Shown in pieces: positions 52,535 to 62,044 of a stretch of 64,000 nt of DNA. The stretch lies in contig NZ_CP159805.1 in assembly GCF_048087625.1 (NCBI RefSeq), positions 1,550,001 to 1,614,000 of the forward strand, written 5' to 3'. The stretch comes from Pseudothioglobus sp905182815. GTDB lineage: Bacteria > Pseudomonadota > Gammaproteobacteria > PS1 > Pseudothioglobaceae. The notes beneath the pieces are model-generated. The model did not search any database, was not told the DNA's origin, and saw nothing but the letters and a program-made list of their open reading frames with translations. A program made the translations under genes and the position numbers. Position 1 is the first letter of the stretch; each line of letters opens with the position of its first letter.

Positions 52535-53611
52535 CTAAGAACTCAATGATTGCTTCGGCAGACTTAACACTTGCTTTTTGATTTAAAAGACCATGAATTT
52601 TTTCCAATTCTTTAACTAGTTTTGTATTATCTGATTCAATTAACTTCATAGCCTGTTCAAAAATGTTTTGACCATTTACGTCATTTTGAAGTAATTCAGG
52701 GACAATGTCTTTCCCTAAAATTTTATTTGGCAGTGAAACATTTTTAGTATTTAGTAAAGGCTTAACAATCTGATAACTTACCTTTGAAAGTTTATATACC
52801 ACAACCATCGGCACAGCAAGTAATGCCACTTCTAAGGCTGCAGTTCCTGAGGCAACAATAACTAGATCAGAATTTTTAATCTTTTCATGTGCATCACCAG
52901 AACTTAGAACAATATCCAGTCCTTGAATCTTATCTTCTACCCAGTCCTTTAGACGTTCGTTTGCAAGTGACAAGCTAAATTGAATCTCAGGATCTTTTTA
53001 CGCATCAATTTAGCAGCCGACAAAAGCTCAGGCAATAAAGTTTTAATTTCAGCCTCTCTTGATCCTGGCATTAATAAAACTTGCTTATTTGGCATATGAT
53101 TTTTTCGAGGCTTTAATTTTTCAGCCAATGGATGTCCAACAAAAATAGCTTTTTGCTGATGAGTGCGATAAAAATCTACCTCAAATGGAAAAAGACAAAG
53201 CATTAAATCGGCTGACTTTTTAATTTTATGTATCCGATTTGCTCGCCATGCCCATACTGAAGGACTAACAAAATGAACCGTTTTAACTCCATTTTTTTTA
53301 AGTTTTCTTTCAATCTTAAAATTAAAATCAGGAGAATCAACTCCAATAAAAACATCAGGCCTATTGGATGAAAAGTATTGAATGATAGATCGTCTAAGCC
53401 TCAAAATAGTGGGCAGTTTCTTTAAAACTTCACTAAGGCCCATCACGTTGACTTGGTCAGTATGCCATAATCTTTTACATCCAGCAGCAGCCATCTTGTC
53501 ACCTGCTAATCCTTCTATTTCATAATCAGGTCGGTACAACTTCAGTGCACTCACTAGTGATGATGCGACAAGGTCGCCAGAAGTTTCTGCAGCACTGATG
53601 GCAATTTTCAT
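52527..53611 (-). pseudogene. lpxB: Lipid-A-disaccharide synthase, frameshifted as given
   Basis: LpxB joins two glucosamine precursors into the lipid A disaccharide at the inner membrane. The reading frame is split into a 220-residue N-terminal part (53611-52949) and a C-terminal part continuing in another frame to 52527. The first part has AAETSGDLVASSLV, FIGVDSPDFNFKIERKLK, HFVSPSVWAWR and LLMPGSREAEIKTLLPEL. The second has VASGTAALEVALLAVPMVVV. The frames join at a run of five A on the coding strand (52995-52999): one extra A would read RKKDPEIQFSLSLANER and give an intact 361-residue protein. This may be a sequencing or assembly error, a true mutation, or recoding. Confidence 0.9.
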
Positions 53612-53654
53612 TTTATCTAAGCATTAACAGGATTTATCTAAAGCATTTTAATCT

Positions 53655-53954
53655 TTATGATCTTGGTAGAATAATATCAGGATTATCTTCAAAAGGCCTA
53701 TAAATAACAATCACCCCTCCAATCACTTGAATTAGTTCAGCCTTAGAAAGCTCTATAATTTTATTAATAATCTTTAGTTTTTCTTCACGATCACTGATTC
53801 TTAACTTAATTTTAATCAGCTCATGCTTGAGCATTGTTGATTCCATTTCAGCAAGCACCGACTCACTTAATCCATGCTGACCAATCATTACAAAGGGCTT
53901 TAAGTCATGTGCCATAGAACGTAAATATTTTTTCTGGTTATTAGTTAGTTTCAT
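53655..53954 (-). CDS. yhbY: YhbY/CRM-domain RNA-binding protein
   Basis: YhbY is a small ribosome-assembly RNA-binding protein. The 99-residue sequence is one CRM domain: LTNNQKKYLRSMAHDLKP at the start, VMIGQHGLSESVLAEME with the GxxG-like loop, and LIQVIGGVIVIYRPFE at the end. It overlaps the lysA end by 14 bases on the same strand. Confidence 0.93.
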   Translation of the reverse strand: MKLTNNQKKYLRSMAHDLKPFVMIGQHGLSESVLAEMESTMLKHELIKIKLRISDREEKLKIINKIIELSKAELIQVIGGVIVIYRPFEDNPDIILPRS

Positions 53955-55194
53955 TTTTTAATATCTTCTCATTTTTAAAAAGTGATTCAGTAGTTTCTCT
54001 CATTCGCACTAATTGATGCACAGAACCATCAACCATTACTTCCGCAACTCTTGGCCTAGAGTTATAGTTAGAGCTTAAAACAAATCCATATGCACCAGCG
54101 GTCATTAGTGCAATATAGTCTCCCTGCTTAAGAGTAAGACTTCTGCTCTTTGCCAAAAAATCTGCAGTCTCACATACAGGTCCAACTATGTCCCATGAAT
54201 CCTTTATGCCTTTTGAATTATCTTCAATTGTAACCGCCTGATGATAGGAGCCATAAAGAGCAGGTCGAAGTAAATCATTCATTGCACCATCGACAATTGC
54301 AAATGATTTCAATTCATTCTGTTTTAAATATTCAACCTTGGTGACAAAGATTCCTGCATTCCCAACAATGGATCTACCAGGTTCTACCATAATCTTCAGA
54401 TCACCAACTTTTTGAATTACTGAATGCATGTAATCATTAATACTTATAGGTGTTTCTTTGTCATAAGTCACCCCTACTCCACCACCAATATCGATATGAT
54501 TTAAATAAATTTCCTCTTCTTCAAGCCTTGCTATAAGTTCGAGTGCTTTATCAAGAGCCTCTAAGAAAGGTGAAATGTCTGTAATTTGCGACCCTATATG
54601 GTAATCTAAACCAAAAACTTCAAGATGATCTGAAAGGTTTGTCTTTTTATACAAAGATAGAGCAATCTCAACGCTTACTCCAAACTTGTTTTCAGTTAAG
54701 CCTGTCGAGATATATGGATGAGTCTTTGCATCTACATTCGGGTTCACTCGAATAGATATTGGTGCATTCATCTTTAGTGAAGCCGCAACAGACTCAATTC
54801 GGTCTAACTCAGCTACTGATTCAACATTGAAGCAGTAAATTCCGTATTCAAGTGCCTTTTGAATCGCTTGCTCTGTTTTAGCAACTCCAGAGAATACACA
54901 TTTTTTTGGATTACCACCTGCAGCAATTACTCTTTCAAGCTCACCAATTGAAACTATATCAAATCCTGAACCTAGGTTAGCAAGAACATTTAATACTGCC
55001 AAATTTGAGTTCGCCTTTACAGCATAACAAATTAAATGAGGATGCGAACCAAAGGATTTTTCAAACTGTTGCCAGTTAAACTCTATTTGACTTTTAGAAT
55101 AAATGTAAAGGGGAGACCCATACGCGCCCATTAAGTCTGAAACAGGAACAGACTCGGCGTGTAATACTTTATTTTGAAAATAAAATGAATTCAA
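53941..55194 (-). CDS. lysA: Diaminopimelate decarboxylase
   Basis: LysA makes lysine from meso-diaminopimelate with PLP. The 417-residue protein has the PLP-lysine segment LICYAVKANSNLAVL near residue 55, LDYHIGSQITDISPFLEA near 198, HIDIGGGVGVTY near 235, the PLP phosphate segment VEPGRSIVGNAG near 275, and GPVCETADFLAKS near 340. A small LptM-like lipoprotein gene lies 12 bases upstream, as in many Gammaproteobacteria. Confidence 0.96.
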   Translation of the reverse strand: MNSFYFQNKVLHAESVPVSDLMGAYGSPLYIYSKSQIEFNWQQFEKSFGSHPHLICYAVKANSNLAVLNVLANLGSGFDIVSIGELERVIAAGGNPKKCVFSGVAKTEQAIQKALEYGIYCFNVESVAELDRIESVAASLKMNAPISIRVNPNVDAKTHPYISTGLTENKFGVSVEIALSLYKKTNLSDHLEVFGLDYHIGSQITDISPFLEALDKALELIARLEEEEIYLNHIDIGGGVGVTYDKETPISINDYMHSVIQKVGDLKIMVEPGRSIVGNAGIFVTKVEYLKQNELKSFAIVDGAMNDLLRPALYGSYHQAVTIEDNSKGIKDSWDIVGPVCETADFLAKSRSLTLKQGDYIALMTAGAYGFVLSSNYNSRPRVAEVMVDGSVHQLVRMRETTESLFKNEKILKNETN

Positions 55195-55206
55195 TTAATT
55201 ATATGT

Positions 55207-55341
55207 CTAGTAAGTGCTAGATGTTGACTCTCCAGAATCTATCTGGCCACCTTCATTCGAAGTTAAATCACCCATTCTGCCACATGCGGACAAAGTGAAT
55301 ACAAACGCTAGTAATACAACATATTTAAATAAAATTTTCAT
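55207..55341 (-). CDS. lptM: Small LptM/YifL-like lipoprotein
   Basis: A 44-residue frame, ATG at 55341 to TAG at 55207, encodes a short basic start, a hydrophobic core and the lipobox LSAC (Cys20), followed by GRMGDL, which matches the CGxxGxL opening of LptM-family lipoproteins encoded upstream of lysA. In Escherichia coli LptM helps mature the LPS translocon LptDE at the outer membrane. The hydrophilic tail here has no similarity I can name. The assignment rests on the lipobox, the CGxxGxL motif and synteny. Confidence 0.75.
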   Translation of the reverse strand: MKILFKYVVLLAFVFTLSACGRMGDLTSNEGGQIDSGESTSSTY

Positions 55342-55374
55342 GGGACCTCTGATACTTTCTTTAATACTAGTATT

Positions 55375-56034
55375 TTACACAAAGGCCTTCAGCTGTTGTA
55401 TAAACAAATCCCTAGGCATTTTGAATGCACCTAAACTTTCTAAATGATTGTTCTCAACTTGACAATCAATTAATTGATATGAGCTCTGTTTAAGTAAGTA
55501 AGCAAAAGCAACTTTTGATGCATTACTCACTAATGAGAACATAGACTCACCAAAGAAAACATCTCCCAAAGCAACACCATAAAGCCCACCAACAAGCTCT
55601 CCATTTTCATAAACTTCGTATGAATGGGCGTGGCCAGACTCATGAAGTTTACAATAAGCCTCAATCATTTCATCATTTATCCATGTACCAGATTGTCCTT
55701 GTCGCACAATTTTTTGACATTGAACTATGACATTTTTAAAGTCGGTATTAATACAAACCTCAAATTTAGAAGATTGAATGACTCTCTTCAAGCTCTTTGA
55801 AAGATGAAATTTTTCAGGTGTAATAACCATTCTTGGGTCAGGCGAATACCAAAGTATAGGTTCATCCTTGCCATACCAAGGAAAGATTCCTAATGAATAA
55901 GCTTTCAGTAATCTTTCAACGGACAAATTACCGCCAATTGCAATCAGTCCATTAGGCTCTGTTAGTGCAAGACTTAGTTTTGGAAATTCAGAGTTGTTTT
56001 CATCAAGCCAAAAAGAAGGTGGTATTTCGCTCAC
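55375..56034 (-). CDS. aat: Leucyl/phenylalanyl-tRNA-protein transferase
   Basis: Aat adds Leu or Phe to proteins with N-terminal Lys or Arg, marking them for ClpAP. The 219-residue protein has PNGLIAIGGNLSVERLL near residue 28, GIFPWYGKDEPILWYSPDPR, GTWINDEMIEAYCKLHESGH near 135, and FFGESMFSLVSNASKVA near 163. It lies three bases after nudE in the same orientation. Confidence 0.95.
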   Translation of the reverse strand: MSEIPPSFWLDENNSEFPKLSLALTEPNGLIAIGGNLSVERLLKAYSLGIFPWYGKDEPILWYSPDPRMVITPEKFHLSKSLKRVIQSSKFEVCINTDFKNVIVQCQKIVRQGQSGTWINDEMIEAYCKLHESGHAHSYEVYENGELVGGLYGVALGDVFFGESMFSLVSNASKVAFAYLLKQSSYQLIDCQVENNHLESLGAFKMPRDLFIQQLKAFV

Positions 56035-56037
56035 CCT

Positions 56038-56583
56038 TTATCGACCTCGAATAATCTCTCTTGCCATATACAAAGCAAGTATGCTTCGTGCTTCCGTTAA
56101 ATCTTCATTATAGGTAAGCGTTTCTAGTTCAGATAGCTTATGAGGAACTATCTCTAGTGGTTCTGGCTCATCTCCTTCAGCCGACTCCTCATAAAGATCT
56201 TCAGCAAGAACAATATGAGTTGCATTTGATTGATAGCCTGGAGCAAGCGTAATGGTTTTAAGAAAAGTAAGCTTACGAGCACCATAACCAATCTCTTCTT
56301 TTAACTCTCTTCCAGCAGCTTCTATAGGAGTTTCGCCCTTATCAATCTTGCCTTTTGTTAGGCCTAGCTCATAGCGCTCAGTTCCACCAGAAAATTCATA
56401 AATCATTAGAACAGTATCATCATCAAGCATTGGAATAACCAAAACTGCACCATTTCCTCTAGACATTAACCTTTCATAAATTCGAGTCGCTCCATTTGAA
56501 AATTCAACATCCATAGACTCAAGATTGAAAATACGGCTTTGTGCAACAGTGTGAATATTTGTTAGTTTTGGCTTTTTTCGCAT
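56038..56583 (-). CDS. nudE: ADP compounds hydrolase NudE-like Nudix protein
   Basis: This 181-residue Nudix hydrolase is related to NudE, which cleaves ADP-ribose, NADH and Ap3A. The Nudix box GETPIEAAGRELKEEIGYG is complete near residue 82. The preceding YEFSGGTERYELGLTKGKID and following TITLAPGYQSNATHIVLAEDL match NudE closely. It is the first gene of a nudE-aat pair. Confidence 0.9.
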   Translation of the reverse strand: MRKKPKLTNIHTVAQSRIFNLESMDVEFSNGATRIYERLMSRGNGAVLVIPMLDDDTVLMIYEFSGGTERYELGLTKGKIDKGETPIEAAGRELKEEIGYGARKLTFLKTITLAPGYQSNATHIVLAEDLYEESAEGDEPEPLEIVPHKLSELETLTYNEDLTEARSILALYMAREIIRGR

Positions 56584-56770
56584 AGCAATATTATGCCATT
56601 GGTTTAGTGCAATTTAATAACAAAGATAAATTTAAGTAATTATTAATCTTGTAATAAAAAAGAAAATGTTAACATAGGGTTAATGGGCTTTAGTAGTCAT
56701 TAAAAATAGCTTATAAGACTTTTATAAAACATATTGAAATTACAATATATTCGCTTTTGGGGCATAATAA

Positions 56771-58093
56771 ATGAAAAAAAATACATCTGAAAGTCTCTTT
56801 GCAAGAGGCTCTAAAGTTTTGATAGAAGGAGTTTCATCAGCTTCTAGAGGGCCTGCAGCATTTGGCACAACCCCTAGATATATGTCTCATGGCGAGGGAT
56901 CTAGATTATACGACGTAGATGGTAGAGAATATATAGACTGGATGATGGCATTTGGAGCTCTTCCATTAGGACATGCACATCCAAAAATTGTGACCACAGT
57001 TACAAAAGAAATTGCACGTGGAAGTCATTTTGCAACTGCTTTAGAAGTTGAAGTTGAAGTTGCAGAAATCTTAGTAAATTTACTGCCGCATGTTGATAAA
57101 GTAAGATTTGCTAACACAGGAACAGAAGCAGCTATGGCAGCAATTAGACTTGCACGAGGTCATACTGGGCGTCGAAAAATTATTAAATTTGAAGGTCACT
57201 ATCATGGGTGGTGGGATGCTGTATTAATTAATAGCAACCCTCAGCCAATAACCTCGTTAGGGCATCCTAATTCTCCAATAAGAATTCCAGATAGTTCTGG
57301 GATGACAGAAGAAAGTTGGATGGATACCATTATTGTTCCATGGAATGATTTTGATGCACTAGAGAGAGCAATGGCTCTTCATGGCCGTGATGCTGCTTGT
57401 GTTGTGACTGAAGGAATTATGTCAAATATGGGCGTAATAGTACCAAAACCAGGGTACCTTAATAGAATTGAAGAGCTCTGCAATGAACATGGTGCCTTAT
57501 TTTATTTAGATGAAACTGTTACAGGATTCAGGGTTGCTGCTGGTGGATGTGCTGAACTTTATGGCTTAAAGCCAGATATTGTTACTTATGGAAAAGCACT
57601 AGGCTCTGGGGTTCCCATGGCAGCGATTGGTGGATCTGACGAAATAATGTCTGGCCTTGAATGGGGAAAGGTTCTACATTTTGGGACACATAATGCAGGT
57701 CGATTAGCATTGCATATTTGTAAAACGATGCTTACAACAATGTTAGATGACAATCAGGCAGGTTTTGTCAAAATTAAAGATCTTGGCATTAAACTTAGAG
57801 AAGAAATCCAATCTATTTCTAAAAAAAATAATAAACATAAGATGGTTTGCCAAGGTGTGAATTCCATGTTTCAAATCTTCTTCACCGACCAAAAAGAAAT
57901 CTCTAACTATCGTGACTTTTGTAGAAGTGTAGATCGTTTAAAATTTCGAAATTTTGCGTTGAGACTTTTTGATAAAGGAATTTATATGAATCCATCAGCT
58001 ACATTACATTCATTATCCTCAATTGTCCATACAGAAAAGGACATTGAAGTTACTGCTCGTGCAATATCTGAAACGCTTGATGAAATGCCTTAA
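56771..58093 (+). CDS. Class III PLP aminotransferase, glutamate-1-semialdehyde aminomutase-like
   Basis: This 440-residue PLP enzyme resembles HemL. It has RGPAAFGTTPRYMSHGEGSR near the start, VRFANTGTEAAMAAIRLARG near residue 113, the ring-stacking KFEGHYHGWWD near 140, FYLDETVTGFRVAAGG near 250, and the PLP lysine in VTYGKALGSGVPMAAIGG near 275. HemL itself is usually more uniform in this core, and the following gene is a reductase paralogue, so a catabolic transaminase or aminomutase is more likely. Substrate unknown. GGGG nine bases before the ATG is a possible ribosome binding site. Confidence 0.75.
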   Translation: MKKNTSESLFARGSKVLIEGVSSASRGPAAFGTTPRYMSHGEGSRLYDVDGREYIDWMMAFGALPLGHAHPKIVTTVTKEIARGSHFATALEVEVEVAEILVNLLPHVDKVRFANTGTEAAMAAIRLARGHTGRRKIIKFEGHYHGWWDAVLINSNPQPITSLGHPNSPIRIPDSSGMTEESWMDTIIVPWNDFDALERAMALHGRDAACVVTEGIMSNMGVIVPKPGYLNRIEELCNEHGALFYLDETVTGFRVAAGGCAELYGLKPDIVTYGKALGSGVPMAAIGGSDEIMSGLEWGKVLHFGTHNAGRLALHICKTMLTTMLDDNQAGFVKIKDLGIKLREEIQSISKKNNKHKMVCQGVNSMFQIFFTDQKEISNYRDFCRSVDRLKFRNFALRLFDKGIYMNPSATLHSLSSIVHTEKDIEVTARAISETLDEMP

Positions 58094-58095
58094 AA

Positions 58096-58875
58096 ATGCC
58101 TAAAGCACTAAAGAAAATTGGAATACTTGGTGCTGGTCAACTTGCCGAATTTATTATCACTGGAATAGACAAGGTAAGTGCTCCTTTCGATTTTATGTTG
58201 TCACCAAGATCTCATGAAAGAGGATTAAAACTAAAAAATAAATTTAATTTAGAAATTGCAGAAAGTAATCAGCATCTCCTAGATAGCTGTGATATGGTAT
58301 TTATCTGTTTGCCATCAAATAATTCACTCTCAATCTTAGGTGATCTAAATTTTCGAAAAGAAAATAGTATTTTATCTGCAATTGCAGGAATAACAAGAGC
58401 AGCAATCTGCAGAACAACTAACTGCAAGGCAGTTCACACTTCAATGATGCCAGGATATGCAAATGCATCTAATAAAGGACCCAGTCTTTTATTTCCAGAA
58501 AACTCTGAATGGCATGAATTTCTATCATTTTTAGGTCCCGTATTTGAGTGCAAAACAGAAAAAGAATTTAATGTTGCTGCAATTATTGGAGCCGTCTCAG
58601 GAGCAAGTTTTGTTCTCTTTGAAACTCTTTCAAAATGGTTTGAAAATAATAATTTATCTTCAAAATTTTCTCAAAACCTTCTTTTAGAAACCCTTAAAGG
58701 AAATATAGAAATTGCACTAGAGAGTGATGAAACTTTAAGTGAAATCATATCTAAAGTAGCAACACCTGGAGGAATTACTGAGAGCTTAGTTAATCAATTA
58801 GATCAAAAAGAAGCTTTATCATCATGGTTGGAAGGTATGGACACTATTCTAAATAATAATTCATCAAAAAAATAA
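58096..58875 (+). CDS. Pyrroline-5-carboxylate reductase-like NAD(P)-binding protein
   Basis: This 259-residue protein is a divergent ProC relative. It has the Rossmann motif IGILGAGQLAEFII near residue 8, ILSAIAGITRAAI near 97, HTSMMPGYANASNKGPSLLF and a C-terminal KVATPGGITESLVNQL that corresponds to the ProC signature. It is only two bases after the aminotransferase gene and therefore co-translated with it. A normal proC is at 41163-41993, so this copy probably reduces a different imine. Confidence 0.75.
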   Translation: MPKALKKIGILGAGQLAEFIITGIDKVSAPFDFMLSPRSHERGLKLKNKFNLEIAESNQHLLDSCDMVFICLPSNNSLSILGDLNFRKENSILSAIAGITRAAICRTTNCKAVHTSMMPGYANASNKGPSLLFPENSEWHEFLSFLGPVFECKTEKEFNVAAIIGAVSGASFVLFETLSKWFENNNLSSKFSQNLLLETLKGNIEIALESDETLSEIISKVATPGGITESLVNQLDQKEALSSWLEGMDTILNNNSSKK

Positions 58876-58954
58876 AGTAATAAGCTTTCATTAAGTGAAG
58901 CAGTAATCATATTTTTTTGCACTACATGAATCTTAGTAATATCAAATTTTAATG

Positions 58955-59839
58955 TTATTTATTCAAGTCATTAAATAACATTAAAGCTGAAGTATCACTA
59001 TAAGTATGGCCTTTATCCATTAAGTTAACATATCGATCATAAACTTCCTTGGTAAATTCTAGATTTGAATTATTAGAGCTCGATTGATCAATACAATAGC
59101 CCAAGTCTTTTACCATCCACTTAATAGCAAACCCAAAATCAAATTCTCTTTGATGCATTGTTTCAGCTCGATTTACCATTTGCCAAGATTGCGCTGCTCC
59201 TCCAGAGATTGCTGATAACAAACTATTCATATCAAGATTTTCAGCTTCTGCAAATAATAAGCCTTCAGACAAGCCTTGCAGTAAACCTGCAATACAAATC
59301 TGGTTTACCATTTTAGCAAGCTGCCCTTTTCCAGATTCGCCCATATAAGTAACATTTTGTGAATAGGTATTTATCAACTCTTCTGACGCATCAAGGACTC
59401 CTTTACTCCCACCTGCCATGACACTAAGAACTCCATTAATTGCTCCTGCCTCTCCACCACTAACTGGAGCATCTATAAATGACACTCCTTTTGCAGCTAA
59501 GGACTCATTTAAGTGCTTGGCTAATTTATAAGAGGTTGTAGTATGGTCAATAAAGATTGATCCTTTTTTAAGATGGGTAATCATCCCTTGTTCAGCAAAT
59601 ACAATTTCCATCATATCTTCATCTCTTCCAGTGCATGTAACAACAAAGTCGGCATCCATTACTGCCTCTTTAATTGAGCTGGAAACCTCGCACTCATAAT
59701 CCTTACTCCATGCAGCAGCCTTTTGAGGAGAGCGATTAAATACTTTTAAATTAAATAGATTTGACTTAGATAGATGACCAGCCATAGGATAGCCCATAGT
59801 TCCAAGTCCAATAAACGCTACATTTTTTTTTATACCCAT
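58955..59839 (-). CDS. Beta-hydroxyacid dehydrogenase (HIBADH/tartronate semialdehyde reductase family)
   Basis: This 294-residue protein has the Rossmann motif VAFIGLGTMGYPMAGHLSKS, the substrate-binding FIDAPVSGGEAGAINGVLSV near residue 122, and the catalytic-lysine segment GKGQLAKMVNQICIAGLLQG near 170. Family members reduce or oxidise 3-hydroxy acids. The exact substrate (3-hydroxyisobutyrate, tartronate semialdehyde or succinic semialdehyde) cannot be separated by eye. It converges with the ProC-like gene. Confidence 0.87.
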   Translation of the reverse strand: MGIKKNVAFIGLGTMGYPMAGHLSKSNLFNLKVFNRSPQKAAAWSKDYECEVSSSIKEAVMDADFVVTCTGRDEDMMEIVFAEQGMITHLKKGSIFIDHTTTSYKLAKHLNESLAAKGVSFIDAPVSGGEAGAINGVLSVMAGGSKGVLDASEELINTYSQNVTYMGESGKGQLAKMVNQICIAGLLQGLSEGLLFAEAENLDMNSLLSAISGGAAQSWQMVNRAETMHQREFDFGFAIKWMVKDLGYCIDQSSSNNSNLEFTKEVYDRYVNLMDKGHTYSDTSALMLFNDLNK

Positions 59840-59965
59840 TAGATTCCTTGATTACTGGTTAATGTTATAAATCAGATTATACGATACTGCGTTTTAAACA
59901 TATAATCAGATATAGTAAATATTTATCAAATAAAATTCTTTTAATATAAATAACCCTATTTTTTT

Positions 59966-60589
59966 ATGACAAACCCAGATTATTGGCAAGATTCACTTAG
60001 CTATTTAACTAAGACTGATAAAGCCCTTGGAAATATTATTAGCCAATTCAAAGACTACTCTATTTCATCTCGAGGAAAAGCTTATGAAACCTTACTTCGC
60101 TCAATAGTTGGTCAACAAATATCTATTCAAGCAGCGTCAAGTGTTTGGAATAAAATAGTTGAATCAGTTAAAACTATTGAGCCCAATAAGGTTCTATTAA
60201 CAAGTAGAGAAAATTTAAAGCTATGCGGCTTGTCCAAGCAAAAAATACAATATATTTATAACATTTCTGAACATTTTATTACTAACAATATTGAAAATAA
60301 TGCATATTGGGAAGGACGAAGTTATCTTAGTATCTATGAAGAACTCATCACTATTAAAGGAATTGGCCCATGGACTGCAGAAATGTTTGGCATGTTTCAC
60401 TTGCTAGAAAAAGATATTTTTCCACTGAAAGATGTTGGGGTTATAAGGGCTATGAACCAACTCTACAATAACGGCAAAAAACTTGATATAGATAAAATTA
60501 TAGAAATTTCAGATACATGGCGCCCCTACAGGTCCGTTGCCTGTTGGTTTTTATGGCGATCTATTGATAGTGAAGAGGTGCTCTACTAA
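59966..60589 (+). CDS. DNA-3-methyladenine glycosylase II-like (HhH-GPD family)
   Basis: This 207-residue DNA repair enzyme removes alkylated bases. It has LLRSIVGQQISIQAASSVWN near residue 45, the helix-hairpin-helix ITIKGIGPWTAEMFGMFHL near 130, and the catalytic Asp in FPLKDVGVIRAM. It lacks the extra N-terminal domain of Escherichia coli AlkA (282 residues), as do many bacterial homologues. The last bases overlap leuB by four on the opposite strand. Confidence 0.88.
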   Translation: MTNPDYWQDSLSYLTKTDKALGNIISQFKDYSISSRGKAYETLLRSIVGQQISIQAASSVWNKIVESVKTIEPNKVLLTSRENLKLCGLSKQKIQYIYNISEHFITNNIENNAYWEGRSYLSIYEELITIKGIGPWTAEMFGMFHLLEKDIFPLKDVGVIRAMNQLYNNGKKLDIDKIIEISDTWRPYRSVACWFLWRSIDSEEVLY

Positions 60590-61659
60590 GACTCTATAGC
60601 CATAACAATTAAATCACCCATCTCCTCAGTTCCAACAACTTTATCTCCAGCTGCAGAAATATCCTTGGTTCTATAACCTTTATCCAGTACTTCGCTAACA
60701 GCTAAATTAATTTTATCAGCGAGCTCCACCTGATTAAGTGAGTACCTAAGCATCATTGAAACAGATAATATAGTTGCTAGTGGATTGGCAATATCTTTTC
60801 CAGCAATATCTGGTGCTGAACCATGGATAGGCTCATACATTCCAAAATTATTCTTATCAAGAGAAGCAGATGGAAGCATGCCAATTGACCCCGTGAGCAT
60901 TGCGGCACAATCAGACAAAACATCCCCAAAAAGATTACTTGTAACCATAACGTCAAATTGCTTGGGATCTCTTACAAGCTGCATTGCTGCATTATCGACA
61001 TACATATGGGAAAGAGTGACGTCTGGATAGCTTGATGAAACTTCTTCCATGACTTCTCTCCAGAGTTCAGAAACTTCAAGGACATTTGCCTTATCTACAG
61101 AGCAAAGACGCTTTCCTCTTTTTCGAGCAATTTGAAATGCAGAGTGACCAATCCGGGCTATTTCAGATTCATAGTAGGTTGCTGAGTTAATTCCAAAACG
61201 CTCTCCATCTCTTACTTCAATTCCTCTTGGTTCTCCAAAATAAATACCACTAACAAGTTCACGAACGATCATTAGGTCCAAGCCCGCTACAATTTCAGTT
61301 TTAAGACTCGAAGCACTTGCTAATTGTGGATAGAGAATTGCAGGCCTTAAATTAGAAAATAACTCAAGTTCAGATCGAATACCTAGTAGTCCTCGCTCTG
61401 GCCTTAAATCTCTTTCTAATGACTCCCATTTTGGTCCTCCAACAGCGCCTAATAGTATTGAGTCACAACTCTTAGCTGTCTTGATGGTTTCATCAGGCAT
61501 AGGGGATCCAGTCTCATCATACGCAATTCCACCCAAAAGACCATGAACTAGCGACATACCCATTTCATGGTTAGCATTTAATGAGTTAATCACCTTAAGA
61601 GCTTGGGCTACAATTTCTGTACCAATACCATCACCTGGTAAAATTAATATTTTTGACAT
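60586..61659 (-). CDS. leuB: 3-isopropylmalate dehydrogenase
   Basis: LeuB carries out the oxidative decarboxylation in leucine synthesis. The 357-residue protein has ILILPGDGIGTEIVAQALKV at the start, AVGGPKWESLERDLRPERGL near residue 76, VRELVSGIYFGEPRG near 133, and MYEPIHGSAPDIAGKDIANP near 285. It stands apart from leuCD, which are not in the window. Confidence 0.96.
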   Translation of the reverse strand: MSKILILPGDGIGTEIVAQALKVINSLNANHEMGMSLVHGLLGGIAYDETGSPMPDETIKTAKSCDSILLGAVGGPKWESLERDLRPERGLLGIRSELELFSNLRPAILYPQLASASSLKTEIVAGLDLMIVRELVSGIYFGEPRGIEVRDGERFGINSATYYESEIARIGHSAFQIARKRGKRLCSVDKANVLEVSELWREVMEEVSSSYPDVTLSHMYVDNAAMQLVRDPKQFDVMVTSNLFGDVLSDCAAMLTGSIGMLPSASLDKNNFGMYEPIHGSAPDIAGKDIANPLATILSVSMMLRYSLNQVELADKINLAVSEVLDKGYRTKDISAAGDKVVGTEEMGDLIVMAIES

Positions 61660-61719
61660 ATTTGATTAGAAGTTAAAACTTTAATTAATGTATTTTACGC
61701 TGGCTCTATTGTATTGAAT

Positions 61720-61884
61720 CTAAATTTCCACCATATCGAAATCTTCCTTACCAGAGCCACAAAGTGGGCAAACCCAATCACTAGGTATATCTTCCCATAT
61801 AGTTCCAGGACTAATCCCTTCATCAGGAATTCCTTTAGTTTCATCATAAATCCAGCCGCACATATTACATTTATATTTTTTCAT
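61720..61884 (-). CDS. Rubredoxin
   Basis: A 54-residue frame (ATG 61884, TAG 61720) encodes a one-iron electron carrier. The ligands are Cys6 and Cys9 in YKCNMCGWIYDE and Cys39 and Cys42 in DWVCPLCGSGKEDF. The intervening GISPGTIWEDIP is typical of rubredoxins. It is the last gene before the divergent cysS, 60 bases upstream of leuB on the same strand. It could serve the rubredoxin-less rubrerythrin encoded at 35333-35752, though the genes are far apart. Confidence 0.93.
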   Translation of the reverse strand: MKKYKCNMCGWIYDETKGIPDEGISPGTIWEDIPSDWVCPLCGSGKEDFDMVEI

Positions 61885-62044
61885 AATGATTTTAGAAGAG
61901 CTGTCAAGATAGCTAGGTAAGGCTTAACTAATAAAAAATTAAAAAATAATTATACATTTTTTAAGTCATTAATTGATAATCATAGTTAGAACAAATATAA
62001 CTGGTATTAGTATTAATTAAGATAATCCAGTATAAAATATCTCA

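Noticed and set aside
58884..58901. Hairpin with nearby T7 run after the ProC-like gene
   Set aside because: The stem is only six pairs with a bulge, and the T-run is about nine bases away, so it does not meet the pattern of an intrinsic terminator.
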